Origin: Lysinibacillus sp. ZYM-1
GTDB lineage: Bacteria; Bacillota; Bacilli; Bacillales_A; Planococcaceae
Assembly (NCBI RefSeq): GCF_001308875.1
Contig: NZ_KQ465132.1
Span: forward strand, 1 to 54,946
Direction: 5' to 3'
Length of the DNA stretch: 54,946 bases
Position numbers and translations under genes: made by a program. Below the pieces are notes generated by a model that was given only the letters and a program-made list of their open reading frames with translations, made no database searches and was not told the DNA's origin. Shown here one piece after another: positions 31,139 to 39,258 of this stretch (its first letter is position 1; each line of letters starts with the position of its first letter).

Positions 31139-31425
31139 GATTAGATAAGTTTTTAAAAGTTTCACGTTTAATAAAACGCCGCACTTTAGCTAAAGAGGTG
31201 GCAGATCAAGGGCGTATCACCATTAATGAGAAGGTAGCGAAAGCCAGTAGTACAGTAAAAGCTGGGGATGAACTTGCTATCCGTTTCGGTCAAAAAGTAG
31301 TAACAGCTCGCGTAGAAGAATTACGTGAGACGGTGAAAAAAGAAGATGCAGCCAAAATGTTCACCATTTTAAAAGAAGAACGACTAGAAAAAATTGAGCC
31401 TGAATTTATTGATGATGAGGAATAA
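31135..31425 (+). CDS. rqcP: RqcP, S4-domain ribosome quality-control factor
   Basis: S4-domain protein (YabO, Hsp15-like) that binds the stalled 50S subunit with peptidyl-tRNA and supports RqcH in adding alanine tails. Seen: S4 motif MRLDKFLKVSRLIKRRT at the very N-terminus followed by AKEVADQGRITINEKVAKAS. 96 residues with an acidic tail. ATG overlaps the yabN stop (ATGA). Confidence 0.94.
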   Translation: MRLDKFLKVSRLIKRRTLAKEVADQGRITINEKVAKASSTVKAGDELAIRFGQKVVTARVEELRETVKKEDAAKMFTILKEERLEKIEPEFIDDEE

Positions 31426-31446
31426 ATAAATTTTTTAATCCTTCTA

Positions 31447-31491
31447 ATGTTGTCCCGCCTTTCATTTATGGATGAAAGTAGTACGCAACAT
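31447..31491 (+). other. two-helix hairpin between rqcP and yabP
   Basis: ATGTTG and CAACAT enclose CTTTCAT and ATGAAAG with a 6-base loop. No T run follows. It lies just upstream of the yabP promoter; function unknown. Confidence 0.45.
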
Positions 31492-31501
31492 AAATAAAGT
31501 T

Positions 31502-31531
31502 GTCATGCTTTGAAGGTTGTCCGCATAAAGT
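31502..31531 (+). promoter_or_regulatory. sigma-E promoter for yabP
   Basis: GTCATGCT (-35, 6 of 8 to GKCATATT), 14 bases, CATAAAGT (-10, 6 of 8 to CATACAMT). About 35 bases before yabP; yabP-yabQ are sigma-E genes in B. subtilis. Confidence 0.6.
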
Positions 31532-31565
31532 GAACAGAAGCTAGGACGACTAAAGGAGGAAAAAA

Positions 31566-31865
31566 ATGACGCTACATCAAGAAAGTAATCGTTACACAAT
31601 TCCATCTGGAGAGCATATTTTAACGATTCGTAATCGTAAAAGAATGGACATGACTTCTGTAAAATCAATTGAACGCTTTGATCAGGAAGAGTTTTTCATT
31701 AAGACGTCCCAAGGGCATTTGTTAATCCGTGGAGAGGAACTGCATATCGTTCATTTAGATGTTGATAAAGGATTATTGACGCTTGAAGGAACTGTAAAAA
31801 CCTTACAGTACGACGAGGAGGAAAGTGGCTTCTCGAAAGGTTTCCTTCATAAGTTATTTGGATGA
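31566..31865 (+). CDS. yabP: sporulation protein YabP
   Basis: 99-residue member of the YabP/YqfC family, made in the mother cell and needed for sporulation in B. subtilis; no biochemical function known. Seen: RYTIPSGEHILTIRNRKRMDM and the LTLEGTVKTLQYDEE beta-rich region typical of the family. No membrane segment. ATG follows AAAGGAGGAAA. It overlaps yabQ by 4 bases and has a candidate sigma-E promoter. Confidence 0.92.
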   Translation: MTLHQESNRYTIPSGEHILTIRNRKRMDMTSVKSIERFDQEEFFIKTSQGHLLIRGEELHIVHLDVDKGLLTLEGTVKTLQYDEEESGFSKGFLHKLFG

Positions 31866-32353
31866 TTGTTAGTGAACAATTCTTTCAATTAATTGTCATG
31901 GTTTTGAGCGGTATAGCAGTTGGTTTCATTATTGATAGTGTAAGGCTTATTGTTTTTTCAACTCCAAAAAGGTCAAGCCTTCGAAAGTGGATGATGGTTT
32001 TTGAATTAATGACATGGATTCTACTTGGAGGATTGACATATTATTTATTATTTTGGCTAAAAGACGGCGCTTGGCGGGCATACGACCCGCTAGCGCAAAT
32101 AGCCGGAATTTTTTTGTATCAGTCATTTTTTCAAACTATTTTACGTTTCATAGCTAGAATTTTGGTGAATATTACATGGAGACCCTTTTGGTTCATCGTA
32201 CGCCTCATTGTCTCTGTTATTCGACATATTTTGCAAATATTATTAAATATAGTGATGTTTGTTATAAGACCTTTTGTCAAAATATATTCGTATTTGTCCT
32301 ACACTTTTTTAAAAAAGTTACGATATTTGAAGTATAATAAAAAGCAACAATAA
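31862..32353 (+). CDS. yabQ: spore cortex protein YabQ
   Basis: Polytopic membrane protein required for spore cortex formation, located in the outer forespore membrane by B. subtilis knowledge. Seen: about four hydrophobic segments (residues about 5-28, 47-68, 80-105, 112-145) and a basic C-terminus. 163 residues. The ATG overlaps the yabP stop, so translation is coupled. divIC follows after 19 bases. Confidence 0.9.
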   Translation: MIVSEQFFQLIVMVLSGIAVGFIIDSVRLIVFSTPKRSSLRKWMMVFELMTWILLGGLTYYLLFWLKDGAWRAYDPLAQIAGIFLYQSFFQTILRFIARILVNITWRPFWFIVRLIVSVIRHILQILLNIVMFVIRPFVKIYSYLSYTFLKKLRYLKYNKKQQ

Positions 32354-32372
32354 AATTTTCGGAGGTGCGGGC

Positions 32373-32777
32373 ATGACTAGACGTCATTCATCAAATGATG
32401 AACAACAAAACTTCACAAAGCTTGATAATGACTATGTCCGTAACACGGATAAAGCTATAAATCGCAAACAACAAGCTCGTAAACGTAAAATGCGTCGTAT
32501 CGTCTTTTTTGCGATTATACCAGTCATTATTATCGCCCTTCTCTTAAATGTGCTATCACATCAACATGATACCTTAGCAATAAAAGAGAAATCAAAGGAA
32601 GAAGCGAAACAGCATCTCACTGAATTGAAAGAGGAACAAGATTCTTTAAATCTTAAAATCAAACAATTACAGGATGATGAATATATCGCAAAACTATTAA
32701 GAAAAGAGTATTATTTATCTGAAGAAGGCGAGATTATTTTTATAATTCCAGATAAGGAAGATAAAAAAGACGACTGA
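32373..32777 (+). CDS. divIC: cell division protein DivIC
   Basis: Bitopic septum protein that works with FtsL and DivIB in the divisome. Seen: basic cytoplasmic N-terminus (residues 1-45), one membrane segment (RIVFFAIIPVIIIALLLNVL, about 42-61), then an extracytoplasmic coiled coil (about 70-105) and the short C-terminal EYYLSEEGEIIF motif. 134 residues. ATG follows GGAGGTGCGGG. It is likely also read from upstream of yabP, though a vegetative promoter is expected and was not clearly seen. Confidence 0.94.
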   Translation: MTRRHSSNDEQQNFTKLDNDYVRNTDKAINRKQQARKRKMRRIVFFAIIPVIIIALLLNVLSHQHDTLAIKEKSKEEAKQHLTELKEEQDSLNLKIKQLQDDEYIAKLLRKEYYLSEEGEIIFIIPDKEDKKDD

Positions 32778-32791
32778 AAAGCTATGTATTG

Positions 32792-32819
32792 TTGACACTC
32801 TTTTATTGTTATATATAAT
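32792..32819 (+). promoter_or_regulatory. yabR promoter
   Basis: TTGACA, 16 bases, TATAAT; both hexamers perfect, spacing one short. About 90 bases before yabR. Confidence 0.75.
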
Positions 32820-32910
32820 GAAAAGAGAAGCTTATTGCAGTAAAAGTTTGATTAAATTGATTACATGGCTCAAAAGAGTCGCTTAATTTTTAAGGAGGAG
32901 CATTTTTTTT

Positions 32911-33357
32911 ATGTCAATTGAAGTAGGCAGCAAGGTACAAGGTAAAGTAACAGGAATCACAAATTTTGGAGCATTCGTTGAGCTGCCAGATGGCAAAACA
33001 GGCTTAGTTCACATTAGTGAAGTTGCTGACAATTATGTAAAAGATATCAATGAGCATCTAAAAGTTGGAGATGAAGTTGAAGTAAAAGTGATGAATGTTG
33101 AAGCGGACGGAAAGATAGGTCTTTCAATCCGTAAAGCAAAGCCTCAAGCTGAGAGACCAGAGCGTCCAGAACGTCCAGAACGTCCAGCACGTCCACGTCG
33201 TGATAATCGTTCTAACGATCGCAATGATCGCCACCAGCCAAAAGAAAATTTCGAGCAAAAAATGGCACGCTTCTTAAAAGATAGTGATGAACGTCTAGCA
33301 ACACTTAAACGTGCAACAGAGTCGAAACGCGGAGGTCGCGGAGCTAGAAGAGGGTAG
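32911..33357 (+). CDS. yabR: S1-domain RNA-binding protein YabR
   Basis: General stress protein 13/YabR type with one S1 domain (residues 1-72: VQGKVTGITNFGAFVELPDG, GLVHISEVAD). The tail contains tandem ERP repeats and a basic, Gly/Arg-rich end, suggesting RNA binding. 148 residues; role likely ribosome-related but unproven. AAGGAGGAG precedes the ATG. The tail is encoded by 9-base tandem repeats that could vary in number. Confidence 0.92.
   Translation: MSIEVGSKVQGKVTGITNFGAFVELPDGKTGLVHISEVADNYVKDINEHLKVGDEVEVKVMNVEADGKIGLSIRKAKPQAERPERPERPERPARPRRDNRSNDRNDRHQPKENFEQKMARFLKDSDERLATLKRATESKRGGRGARRG
33154..33198 (+). repeat. 9-base tandem repeats in yabR
   Basis: About five copies of a unit like CGTCCAGAA encode successive Glu-Arg-Pro triplets in YabR; unit length is a multiple of three, so copy changes would keep frame. 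Confidence 0.75.
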
Positions 33358-33402
33358 TTTGCTGACTGTTTTAATCGTAGAAAAAGTGTATGAAATAGAG
33401 TT

Positions 33403-33438
33403 GGGATTAGCTTTGATAAAAAGCTAATCCCTTTTTTT
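33403..33438 (+). terminator. yabR terminator
   Basis: GGGATTAGCTTT and AAAGCTAATCCC pair perfectly (12 bp) around 5 bases and are followed by TTTTTTT. Confidence 0.93.
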
Positions 33439-33445
33439 AATGGAC

Positions 33446-33697
33446 CTATAAAGTTGAGGAAGGTCCTTTTTTCTTTTTGATTGGTGTGGCCATTTTTTCG
33501 TCAGGAGGAGTAATGGATACTTTTTCTACTGGATGAATAACCATTTTAACTAGTAAAAAGACACCATATACGCTCACAGCGAGCCCGCTAAGTAGCAATA
33601 CTATTTGAACAACAAATGGTAAATTAATAAGTATTGAAATAAGAATAATCATCGAGCCACTTCCACAAATTAAAGCAGCCTTCGTTAATGAGCCCAA
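33446..33697 (-). CDS. small two-helix membrane protein, unknown
   Basis: I do not recognise this protein. It is 83 residues if started at TTG 33697: two hydrophobic helices (about residues 6-30 and 32-56) followed by a charged tail ending in a KKKK-containing stretch. AGGAGG lies 10 bases before this TTG, whereas the longer frame from 33760 starts without a good ribosome site. Moreover a sigma-G-like CATACTA lies at 33733-33739, inside that longer frame, which fits the shorter protein. It stands alone on the minus strand downstream of the tRNA terminator. Possibly forespore expressed. Being real is likely, function open. Confidence 0.6.
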   Translation of the reverse strand: MGSLTKAALICGSGSMIILISILINLPFVVQIVLLLSGLAVSVYGVFLLVKMVIHPVEKVSITPPDEKMATPIKKKKGPSSTL

Positions 33698-33732
33698 GGA
33701 AAATAAACCTCCTAAAAATACAATCTTATATT

Positions 33733-33739
33733 TAGTATG
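33733..33739 (-). promoter_or_regulatory. sigma-G-like -10 upstream of small membrane gene
   Basis: The minus strand reads CATACTA, an exact sigma-G -10. The -35 at 17 or 18 bases (ATGTGA or TATGTG) is a poor match, so the call is tentative. Confidence 0.35.
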
Positions 33740-33803
33740 CCATATTTCATACCTAGTCACATAGACAAAGCTTACGAGTATTTCTAGTTCTCATAAAACT
33801 GTA

Positions 33804-33845
33804 GAAAAAAATAGGCGCCTCAGAATTATATTCTGAGGCGCCTAT
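33804..33845 (-). terminator. tRNA cluster terminator
   Basis: ATAGGCGCCTCAGAAT and ATTCTGAGGCGCCTAT form a perfect 16-bp stem with a 3-base loop; on the minus strand a run of six T follows. It ends the three-tRNA transcript. Confidence 0.95.
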
Positions 33846-33851
33846 TAGAGA

Positions 33852-33923
33852 TGACCCCTACGGGATTCGAACCCGTGTTACCGCCGTGAAAGGGCGGTGT
33901 CTTAACCACTTGACCAAGGGGCC
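33852..33923 (-). tRNA. trnE: tRNA-Glu (TTC)
   Basis: 72-base cloverleaf on the minus strand: acceptor GGCCCCT/AGGGGTC, anticodon loop CTTTCAC with anticodon TTC, T loop TTCGAAT. CCA is not encoded. Last gene of the three-tRNA cluster. Confidence 0.95.
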
Positions 33924-33928
33924 TACTA

Positions 33929-34005
33929 TGGTGGCGGCCGAGGGGATCGAACCCCCGACCTTACGGGTATGAACCGTACGCTCTAGCCAGCTGAGCTAGG
34001 CCGCC
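33929..34005 (-). tRNA. trnM: tRNA-Met (CAT), elongator
   Basis: 77 bases on the minus strand including encoded CCA: acceptor GGCGGCC, anticodon loop TTCATAC with anticodon CAT. The acceptor stem begins with a G-C pair, unlike initiator tRNA, and the sequence resembles B. subtilis elongator tRNA-Met, so elongator is favoured over tRNA-Ile2. Confidence 0.92.
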
Positions 34006-34015
34006 AATTTAAAAA

Positions 34016-34090
34016 TGGAGCGGAAGACGAGGTTCGAACTCGCGACCCCCACCTTGGCAAGGTGGTGTTCTACCACTGAACTACTTCCGC
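34016..34090 (-). tRNA. trnG: tRNA-Gly (GCC)
   Basis: 75 bases on the minus strand including encoded CCA: acceptor GCGGAAG, anticodon loop TTGCCAA with anticodon GCC, T loop TTCGAAC. First gene of the cluster. Confidence 0.95.
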
Positions 34091-34113
34091 ATGTCGCTTA
34101 AGCAACAAGTTAA

Positions 34114-34142
34114 ATAATACAAGCCATTCGCCCTAGTGTCAA
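34114..34142 (-). promoter_or_regulatory. tRNA cluster promoter
   Basis: Minus strand TTGACA, 17 bases, TATTAT, about 20 bases before the tRNA-Gly 5' end. The rest of the tRNA-spoIIE gap up to 34440 is AT-rich with no gene I can support. Confidence 0.88.
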
Positions 34143-34443
34143 GAAAATTAATAAAAAAATATCAAAAAATATGTTTTACAATAAAATTGTTAAAACAATA
34201 TGAGACAGAGTCAGCTATATAAGGAGATTTTAGCGGATTTTTTGTTCTTAAGTAGAATTATATCGCCGTAATGGGTGAATAGAGTGATTGATAGTAGATG
34301 GAACGCCTGCTAATAAGGGCTTCATAATAAAAAGTAAACTATAACTGTTTGATAGTCAGGAACAGATAATTTCATACAAGACTACAATGACAGACAATTG
34401 CAAAAGAAATTGTTGCCAATTCACGTATTTATGTATATCTATT

Positions 34444-34509
34444 CGTCGAAATGTTTATATATTTTTCTGTCAACGTCAGACAATCTTTCCATGCATATTT
34501 CTTTATAAT
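34444..34509 (+). promoter_or_regulatory. spoIIE promoter with Spo0A box
   Basis: TATAAT at 34504-34509 is preceded at an unusual 21-base spacing by CAGACA (34477-34482), as in the Spo0A-activated spoIIE/spoIIG promoters that use sigma-A. A near-exact 0A box CGTCGAA lies at 34444-34450 and a poorer TGTCAAC at 34469. Spo0A activation is inferred from this and the gene's identity. Confidence 0.7.
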
Positions 34510-34538
34510 AGCCAAAAGTGCGGAAAGGGGAAAATTAA

Positions 34539-36923
34539 ATGACAAGTATTGAATGGTATAATACAGCAAATGTAGATGACCGAAAGTTAGGAATGAAAAA
34601 GAAGCAGATACTCATAGGCTCCCTATTTCTTCTAACATCCTTTTTTTTGGCTCAATCCGTTGTATTTGAAGCGGCGGTACCGTTCTCAGTTCCTTTTTGG
34701 GCCATTATTCGAACAAAGTATAGGGAGTATGCCAAATTTGTTTTATTCGGAAGTTTGGCGGGCTGCTTTTTCCTAGGCTTTGGACAAGTCCTTATTCTAG
34801 CATTACAAATCATCATGTATGAATGTATTATGCGTTTCCGTTACTGGCAACTTCCTCAAAGTATTGCCGTTTCTTTAGCAGTTCTGTTGGTACAAATCAT
34901 GTGGCAAGGAGTGATGTATCAAGGCTTACCACCAGTGCTTGTACAATTTTATGTGGGTTGTGAGGCAGCGCTAGCTCTTATTATGACTCTATTTATGCAA
35001 GTGCTTTTCGTCAATTCGTATGAATGGTTTACGAGTCATTGGACTTACGAGAAACTTGGTTCAGGGTTAGTGGTATTTGCCGCCATGCTTACAGGGATGC
35101 AAGCAGTTGTGATTAGCTATTTTTCACTCCCTATATTTTTATTACAGCTTTTTATTTGTTTTGGAGCATTAGTTGGAAGTGTACCGTTAGCAACAGTAAT
35201 AGGTGCAGTGTTAGGGACGTTGATTGGTATTGCTAAGCTCTCCTTCACGGGTATGTTATCTGTTGCCACCTTAACAGGACTATGTGCAGGTATGGGGGCT
35301 AAAGGTGGCAGATTTGGGGTTGCAATCGGGAGTATTTTGCCTAGCGTATTTTTTTTATTTTATGATGCGACATTACCTTTAGATAGCGTATATTTCACGT
35401 CCATTGCCATTGGGAGTGTTCTTTTCCTAACAATCCCTAGAAAGTACTCAGATAAGGTGAGGGACAAGCTCTTTCCACAGCGTGAGGAAGTTTTACTGGC
35501 TAGACAAAATTGGTTAACCGAACACGTAACATACAAATTAGAACATTTTCAACATTTCGTGCAGTTTATGAAGGAGCTTGTGTTTGATCGTTTTATGACC
35601 ACGCCAGTTGAAGCAGCTAAGGAAGTATCACCAATGAATACATGTTTAAGCTGTTTCCGTTATGATCATTGCTGGGGAGCGCAAAATAATGGCATGGACA
35701 AGTTGATGACAGATTGGTTTCATGTGAAGGGGGTAGGTAAGGAATCAGCTATGCATCGTGTAGAAGAACAAATACGCTATAAATGCGTGAAATCTACGAA
35801 GATTTTCGAGGAGTTAGATACGGAATTATATAGGGAACGCATTAACGGGCAATATTTCCATGGCAAAAAAATGATTGCATTGCAACTTCGTGATATGAGT
35901 AATCACTTAAACCAATTAATTGCTGAGATGAAGGAGGACACAATTTCATTTGTAAGTGTAGAAAAGGACATCATTGAACGCTTAAAGGATGCTCATATTG
36001 AATGTTTTCAGCTTGATGTGCTTAGCAATAAGCCAGGGGCAAGAAAGATTGTTTGTGCTTTAGCGCCAGCGCGTGTCGATTGGGAGAAAGATACAACATT
36101 AGCTGAACGTATGATTTTGCCGATTCTTTATGAAATTTTTAATGAGCCATTTGAAATTGAAAAAGTTGTGGCTTGTGAAATACCGTTTCGTCATATTCAA
36201 ATATGCTTTAGATCAGCTATTAGCTTTGAAGTAGAGTATGATATATATAGTATGTCTAAAGATGCGACATTGTACTCTGGCGATTCACACGCCCTTTTCC
36301 AATTGCATCCAGGTCTTTTTGCCATTTTGTTATCTGATGGTATGGGGCAAAGTAAAGAAGCGCAACATGAAAGTAGAAAATTAATACATTTAATGCGAGA
36401 GTGCCTCAATTACAATATGAATCCTGAAACAGCGATGCATACGTTGCATTATGTTATGTCATTAAAGCAACAGGATGACATGTATGCAACCCTTGATTTT
36501 GCACTTGTTGATTTACAACATGGTGATTTATGGTCATGGAAGGCTGGAGGAATGTCGACCTATATTTTACGAGGGAAGGAAATAATAAAGGTTGAAAGTA
36601 ATGCAGCACCTGTAGGGTTCTTATCTATTTCAGGGGTCGAAGCTGAAAAAAGAAAGCTGAAAGCAGGGGATGTCATTTTAATGCATTCAGATGGCCTGTT
36701 TTCTAGTGTTGCTGATTGGGATGAGCAGGAGGAGACATTTTTAGCTTATGCACAGCAAGTAGCAAGTACAAATAATACTATTCAAGAAAAGCTAACAACA
36801 ATTATGCAGTCATTCCAAGATTATTTTGAAATAGAAGATGACTGTACTGTACTAATGTTAGAGGTGACGCATGTTGTACCGACGTGGGCTGTATTTAGAC
36901 CAGCTCAATATTCTGTGAGCTAA
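34539..36923 (+). CDS. spoIIE: stage II sporulation phosphatase SpoIIE
   Basis: Membrane serine phosphatase that dephosphorylates SpoIIAA to release sigma-F in the forespore and helps FtsZ polar septation. Seen: N-terminal region with about 10 membrane segments (residues about 22-310), a central FtsZ-interacting/oligomerisation region with a Cys-rich CLSCFRYDHC segment (near 368), and a C-terminal PP2C domain (about 570-790) with the metal aspartates in LLSDGMGQS (near 598), MHSDGLFS and DDCTVLML. 794 residues, a little shorter than B. subtilis (827). ATG after GGAAAGGGG. tilS follows after 37 bases. Confidence 0.97.
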   Translation: MTSIEWYNTANVDDRKLGMKKKQILIGSLFLLTSFFLAQSVVFEAAVPFSVPFWAIIRTKYREYAKFVLFGSLAGCFFLGFGQVLILALQIIMYECIMRFRYWQLPQSIAVSLAVLLVQIMWQGVMYQGLPPVLVQFYVGCEAALALIMTLFMQVLFVNSYEWFTSHWTYEKLGSGLVVFAAMLTGMQAVVISYFSLPIFLLQLFICFGALVGSVPLATVIGAVLGTLIGIAKLSFTGMLSVATLTGLCAGMGAKGGRFGVAIGSILPSVFFLFYDATLPLDSVYFTSIAIGSVLFLTIPRKYSDKVRDKLFPQREEVLLARQNWLTEHVTYKLEHFQHFVQFMKELVFDRFMTTPVEAAKEVSPMNTCLSCFRYDHCWGAQNNGMDKLMTDWFHVKGVGKESAMHRVEEQIRYKCVKSTKIFEELDTELYRERINGQYFHGKKMIALQLRDMSNHLNQLIAEMKEDTISFVSVEKDIIERLKDAHIECFQLDVLSNKPGARKIVCALAPARVDWEKDTTLAERMILPILYEIFNEPFEIEKVVACEIPFRHIQICFRSAISFEVEYDIYSMSKDATLYSGDSHALFQLHPGLFAILLSDGMGQSKEAQHESRKLIHLMRECLNYNMNPETAMHTLHYVMSLKQQDDMYATLDFALVDLQHGDLWSWKAGGMSTYILRGKEIIKVESNAAPVGFLSISGVEAEKRKLKAGDVILMHSDGLFSSVADWDEQEETFLAYAQQVASTNNTIQEKLTTIMQSFQDYFEIEDDCTVLMLEVTHVVPTWAVFRPAQYSVS

Positions 36924-36960
36924 ACATCTTTCATATCAACGAAAAGGGGAGGAGAAGCGT

Positions 36961-38367
36961 TTGTCATTTGAATTAAAGGTCAAAGCATTTATTGAAAAAG
37001 AGCAATTATTACAGCAAGACGACCATCTTCTCATCGCCGTTTCGGGTGGAGTAGATTCTATGGCTTTACTCCATTATTTTGTTCAAACACAAGAGCAATG
37101 GAACATTCGGGTGGAGGCAGTACATGTCGACCATATGCTAAGAGGAGAGGCTTCTGCTGAAGATAGAGCATTTGTACAAAAGTATTGTGATGAAAATGGC
37201 GTTAACTTACATGCCACAGCGATTCCGATTCCAACCATTATGGCACAGGAAAATGGGAATACACAGCTAATTTGTCGTAGAGAAAGGTATCGGTATTTTA
37301 AAGAAGTTTTGCACAAAACTAATGCTAAAAAGCTTGTAACTGCACATCATGCGGATGACCAACTGGAGTCAGTATTAATGGCCCTGACAAAAAATGCAAC
37401 AATGAATAGCATGCAAGGCATACGCCCTCAGCGACATTTTGAAGGAAAATCATTAATTCGTCCGTTTTTAACGGTTACAAAGACTGAAATAGGGGAATAT
37501 TTACTTAGAAAAGGTTTAAATTATCGAGAGGATGCCAGCAATTCGAAAGATAGCTATGTACGAAATCGATTTAGACATCATGTGGTGCCTTTACTGGAGG
37601 CAGAAAACCCGCGAGTGACCGAACAAGTGACCCATTTTACATCGCAATTGCAAGAAGACAATACCTTTTTAATGTCATTAGCTCAAGATGTATTTTCCAA
37701 AACCATAACAAGAAGTAACGAAAATACATATAGCATGGAAATTGAGGCTTTTCAATTGGTACCACTTGCTTTACAAAGGAGGCTCATTTTAATACTATTA
37801 AACTATCTTTACAAAGATTCAAATACGATACAAAGTTATGCTTTATTGACTTCAATTTTAAAGCTTTGTGATACGACAGCAGGGTATGCTGAAATTCACT
37901 TGCCTGAGGAATTCCTTGCAGTTCGCCGTTACGGAAAATTAACGATTCAGAAGAATGGTTCAACAGAAGGATGCGCTTCTTCTGAGAAAATGATTCTTTC
38001 AACTGCTAATGGGTGGACAACACTGACAAATGGTGAACGCTTATGCGTAGTCAAGTTGCACGATTTATCGTCAGAATTGATGACGGATACTGCACAACTT
38101 TTTTATTTTAACGCTAGCAAACTCCACCTACCGCTCTATATTCGAGCACGCAAGGATGGAGACAGAATGCTGTTAAAAGGAATGGATCAGCCAAAACGCT
38201 TATCTCGCCTTTTTATAGATGAAAAGATTCCTTTGAATGAGCGGAATAGCTGGCCGCTACTGATTTCTCAGTCTGATGAGGTGGTAGCGGTAATTGGTGT
38301 GCGTGTGGGAATATTTTTTTCAACCACTCCTCAACCAAACGATGATACAGTGCTCATCGTAGACTAA
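36961..38367 (+). CDS. tilS: tRNA(Ile)-lysidine synthetase
   Basis: Converts C34 of tRNA-Ile(CAU) to lysidine so that it reads AUA. Seen: PP-loop AVSGGVDSMALLHYF near residues 23-37, HVDHMLRG, TAHHADDQLES, and the C-terminal TilS domain with LYIRARKDGDRML and FIDEKIP. 468 residues. TTG 36961 follows GGGGAGGAGAAG. In B. subtilis yabS and yabT separate it from spoIIE; here only 37 bases do. Confidence 0.95.
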   Translation: MSFELKVKAFIEKEQLLQQDDHLLIAVSGGVDSMALLHYFVQTQEQWNIRVEAVHVDHMLRGEASAEDRAFVQKYCDENGVNLHATAIPIPTIMAQENGNTQLICRRERYRYFKEVLHKTNAKKLVTAHHADDQLESVLMALTKNATMNSMQGIRPQRHFEGKSLIRPFLTVTKTEIGEYLLRKGLNYREDASNSKDSYVRNRFRHHVVPLLEAENPRVTEQVTHFTSQLQEDNTFLMSLAQDVFSKTITRSNENTYSMEIEAFQLVPLALQRRLILILLNYLYKDSNTIQSYALLTSILKLCDTTAGYAEIHLPEEFLAVRRYGKLTIQKNGSTEGCASSEKMILSTANGWTTLTNGERLCVVKLHDLSSELMTDTAQLFYFNASKLHLPLYIRARKDGDRMLLKGMDQPKRLSRLFIDEKIPLNERNSWPLLISQSDEVVAVIGVRVGIFFSTTPQPNDDTVLIVD

Positions 38368-38434
38368 GGTCTTTGTAAAAAAATTCACCGTAATAGGTTG
38401 AAGATTTGTTGATACATCACGAGGAGGAATCGAT

Positions 38435-38977
38435 ATGTTACAAAAAGACATCGAAAAAGTTATGATTACAGAAGAACAATTGCAAGAAAGAATTGCAGAT
38501 CTAGGTGCACAATTAACAGCGGAATACAAAGATGCATTCCCATTAGCTGTTGGTGTTCTTAAAGGAGCAATGCCATTTATGACAGACCTCATGAAACGTT
38601 TTGATTCTTTCATTGAGTTAGATTTCATGGATGTTTCTAGCTATGGTAATGCGACTGTTTCATCAGGAGAAGTAAAAATTTTAAAGGATTTAAATACAAG
38701 CGTTGAGGGGCGTGACGTATTAATTATCGAGGATATTATTGATAGCGGTTTAACGTTAAGCTATCTAGTAGATTTATTTAAATATCGTAAAGCAAAATCC
38801 ATTAAAATCGTTACACTGCTTGATAAACCATCAGGTCGAAAAGTTAACCTATCTGCAGATTATGTTGGTTTTGAAGTTCCAGACGGCTTTGTGGTTGGAT
38901 ATGGTTTAGATTACGCTGAAAAATATCGTAACTTACCTTATATTGGTATCTTGAAACCTGAAGTTTATTCATTCTAA
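38435..38977 (+). CDS. hpt: hypoxanthine phosphoribosyltransferase
   Basis: Salvages hypoxanthine and guanine to IMP and GMP using PRPP; essential with tilS in B. subtilis and possibly interacting with it and FtsH. Seen: [12 protein letters not shown], the PRPP loop [14 protein letters not shown] near residues 93-106, and [18 protein letters not shown]. 180 residues. ATG after GAGGAGG. A 280-base gap to ftsH follows. Confidence 0.97.
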   Translation: MLQKDIEKVMITEEQLQERIADLGAQLTAEYKDAFPLAVGVLKGAMPFMTDLMKRFDSFIELDFMDVSSYGNATVSSGEVKILKDLNTSVEGRDVLIIEDIIDSGLTLSYLVDLFKYRKAKSIKIVTLLDKPSGRKVNLSADYVGFEVPDGFVVGYGLDYAEKYRNLPYIGILKPEVYSF

Positions 38978-39188
38978 GATACAACACCACCAGCTTTAAA
39001 AGTTTTGGCCTCCAGCGCAAGTCACGTATTTTTTGTTATGTTTAACATAATTCAAAATCTTGACACAATGTTCAGCTATTTCGAGCCCAAGGAACAGGTA
39101 CAATTACGCTGGGATGTATAAAGATGGCCTAAAAACTGTTTTGATAATAGAAAAAATGAACGAAACATTTTTTAAGTAGGGCTTTTCG

Positions 39189-39218
39189 TTGTATGATGAA
39201 ATCATGATATGTTAAGAT
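39189..39218 (+). promoter_or_regulatory. possible ftsH promoter
   Basis: TTGTAT, 18 bases, TAAGAT; a TATAAT at 39225-39230 lacks a good -35. Either could serve. The 38978-39258 gap holds no gene; it contains an AACGAAA/TTTCGTT dyad near 39158-39191. Confidence 0.4.
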
Positions 39219-39258
39219 TTTACTTATAATTTTTCTGTTTGTAATGAGGAGGCTGGAG

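Noticed and set aside
33852..34090. tRNA genes as an attachment site for an integrated element
   Set aside because: The neighbouring DNA is ordinary core genome; no integrase gene or repeated tRNA 3' end was seen.
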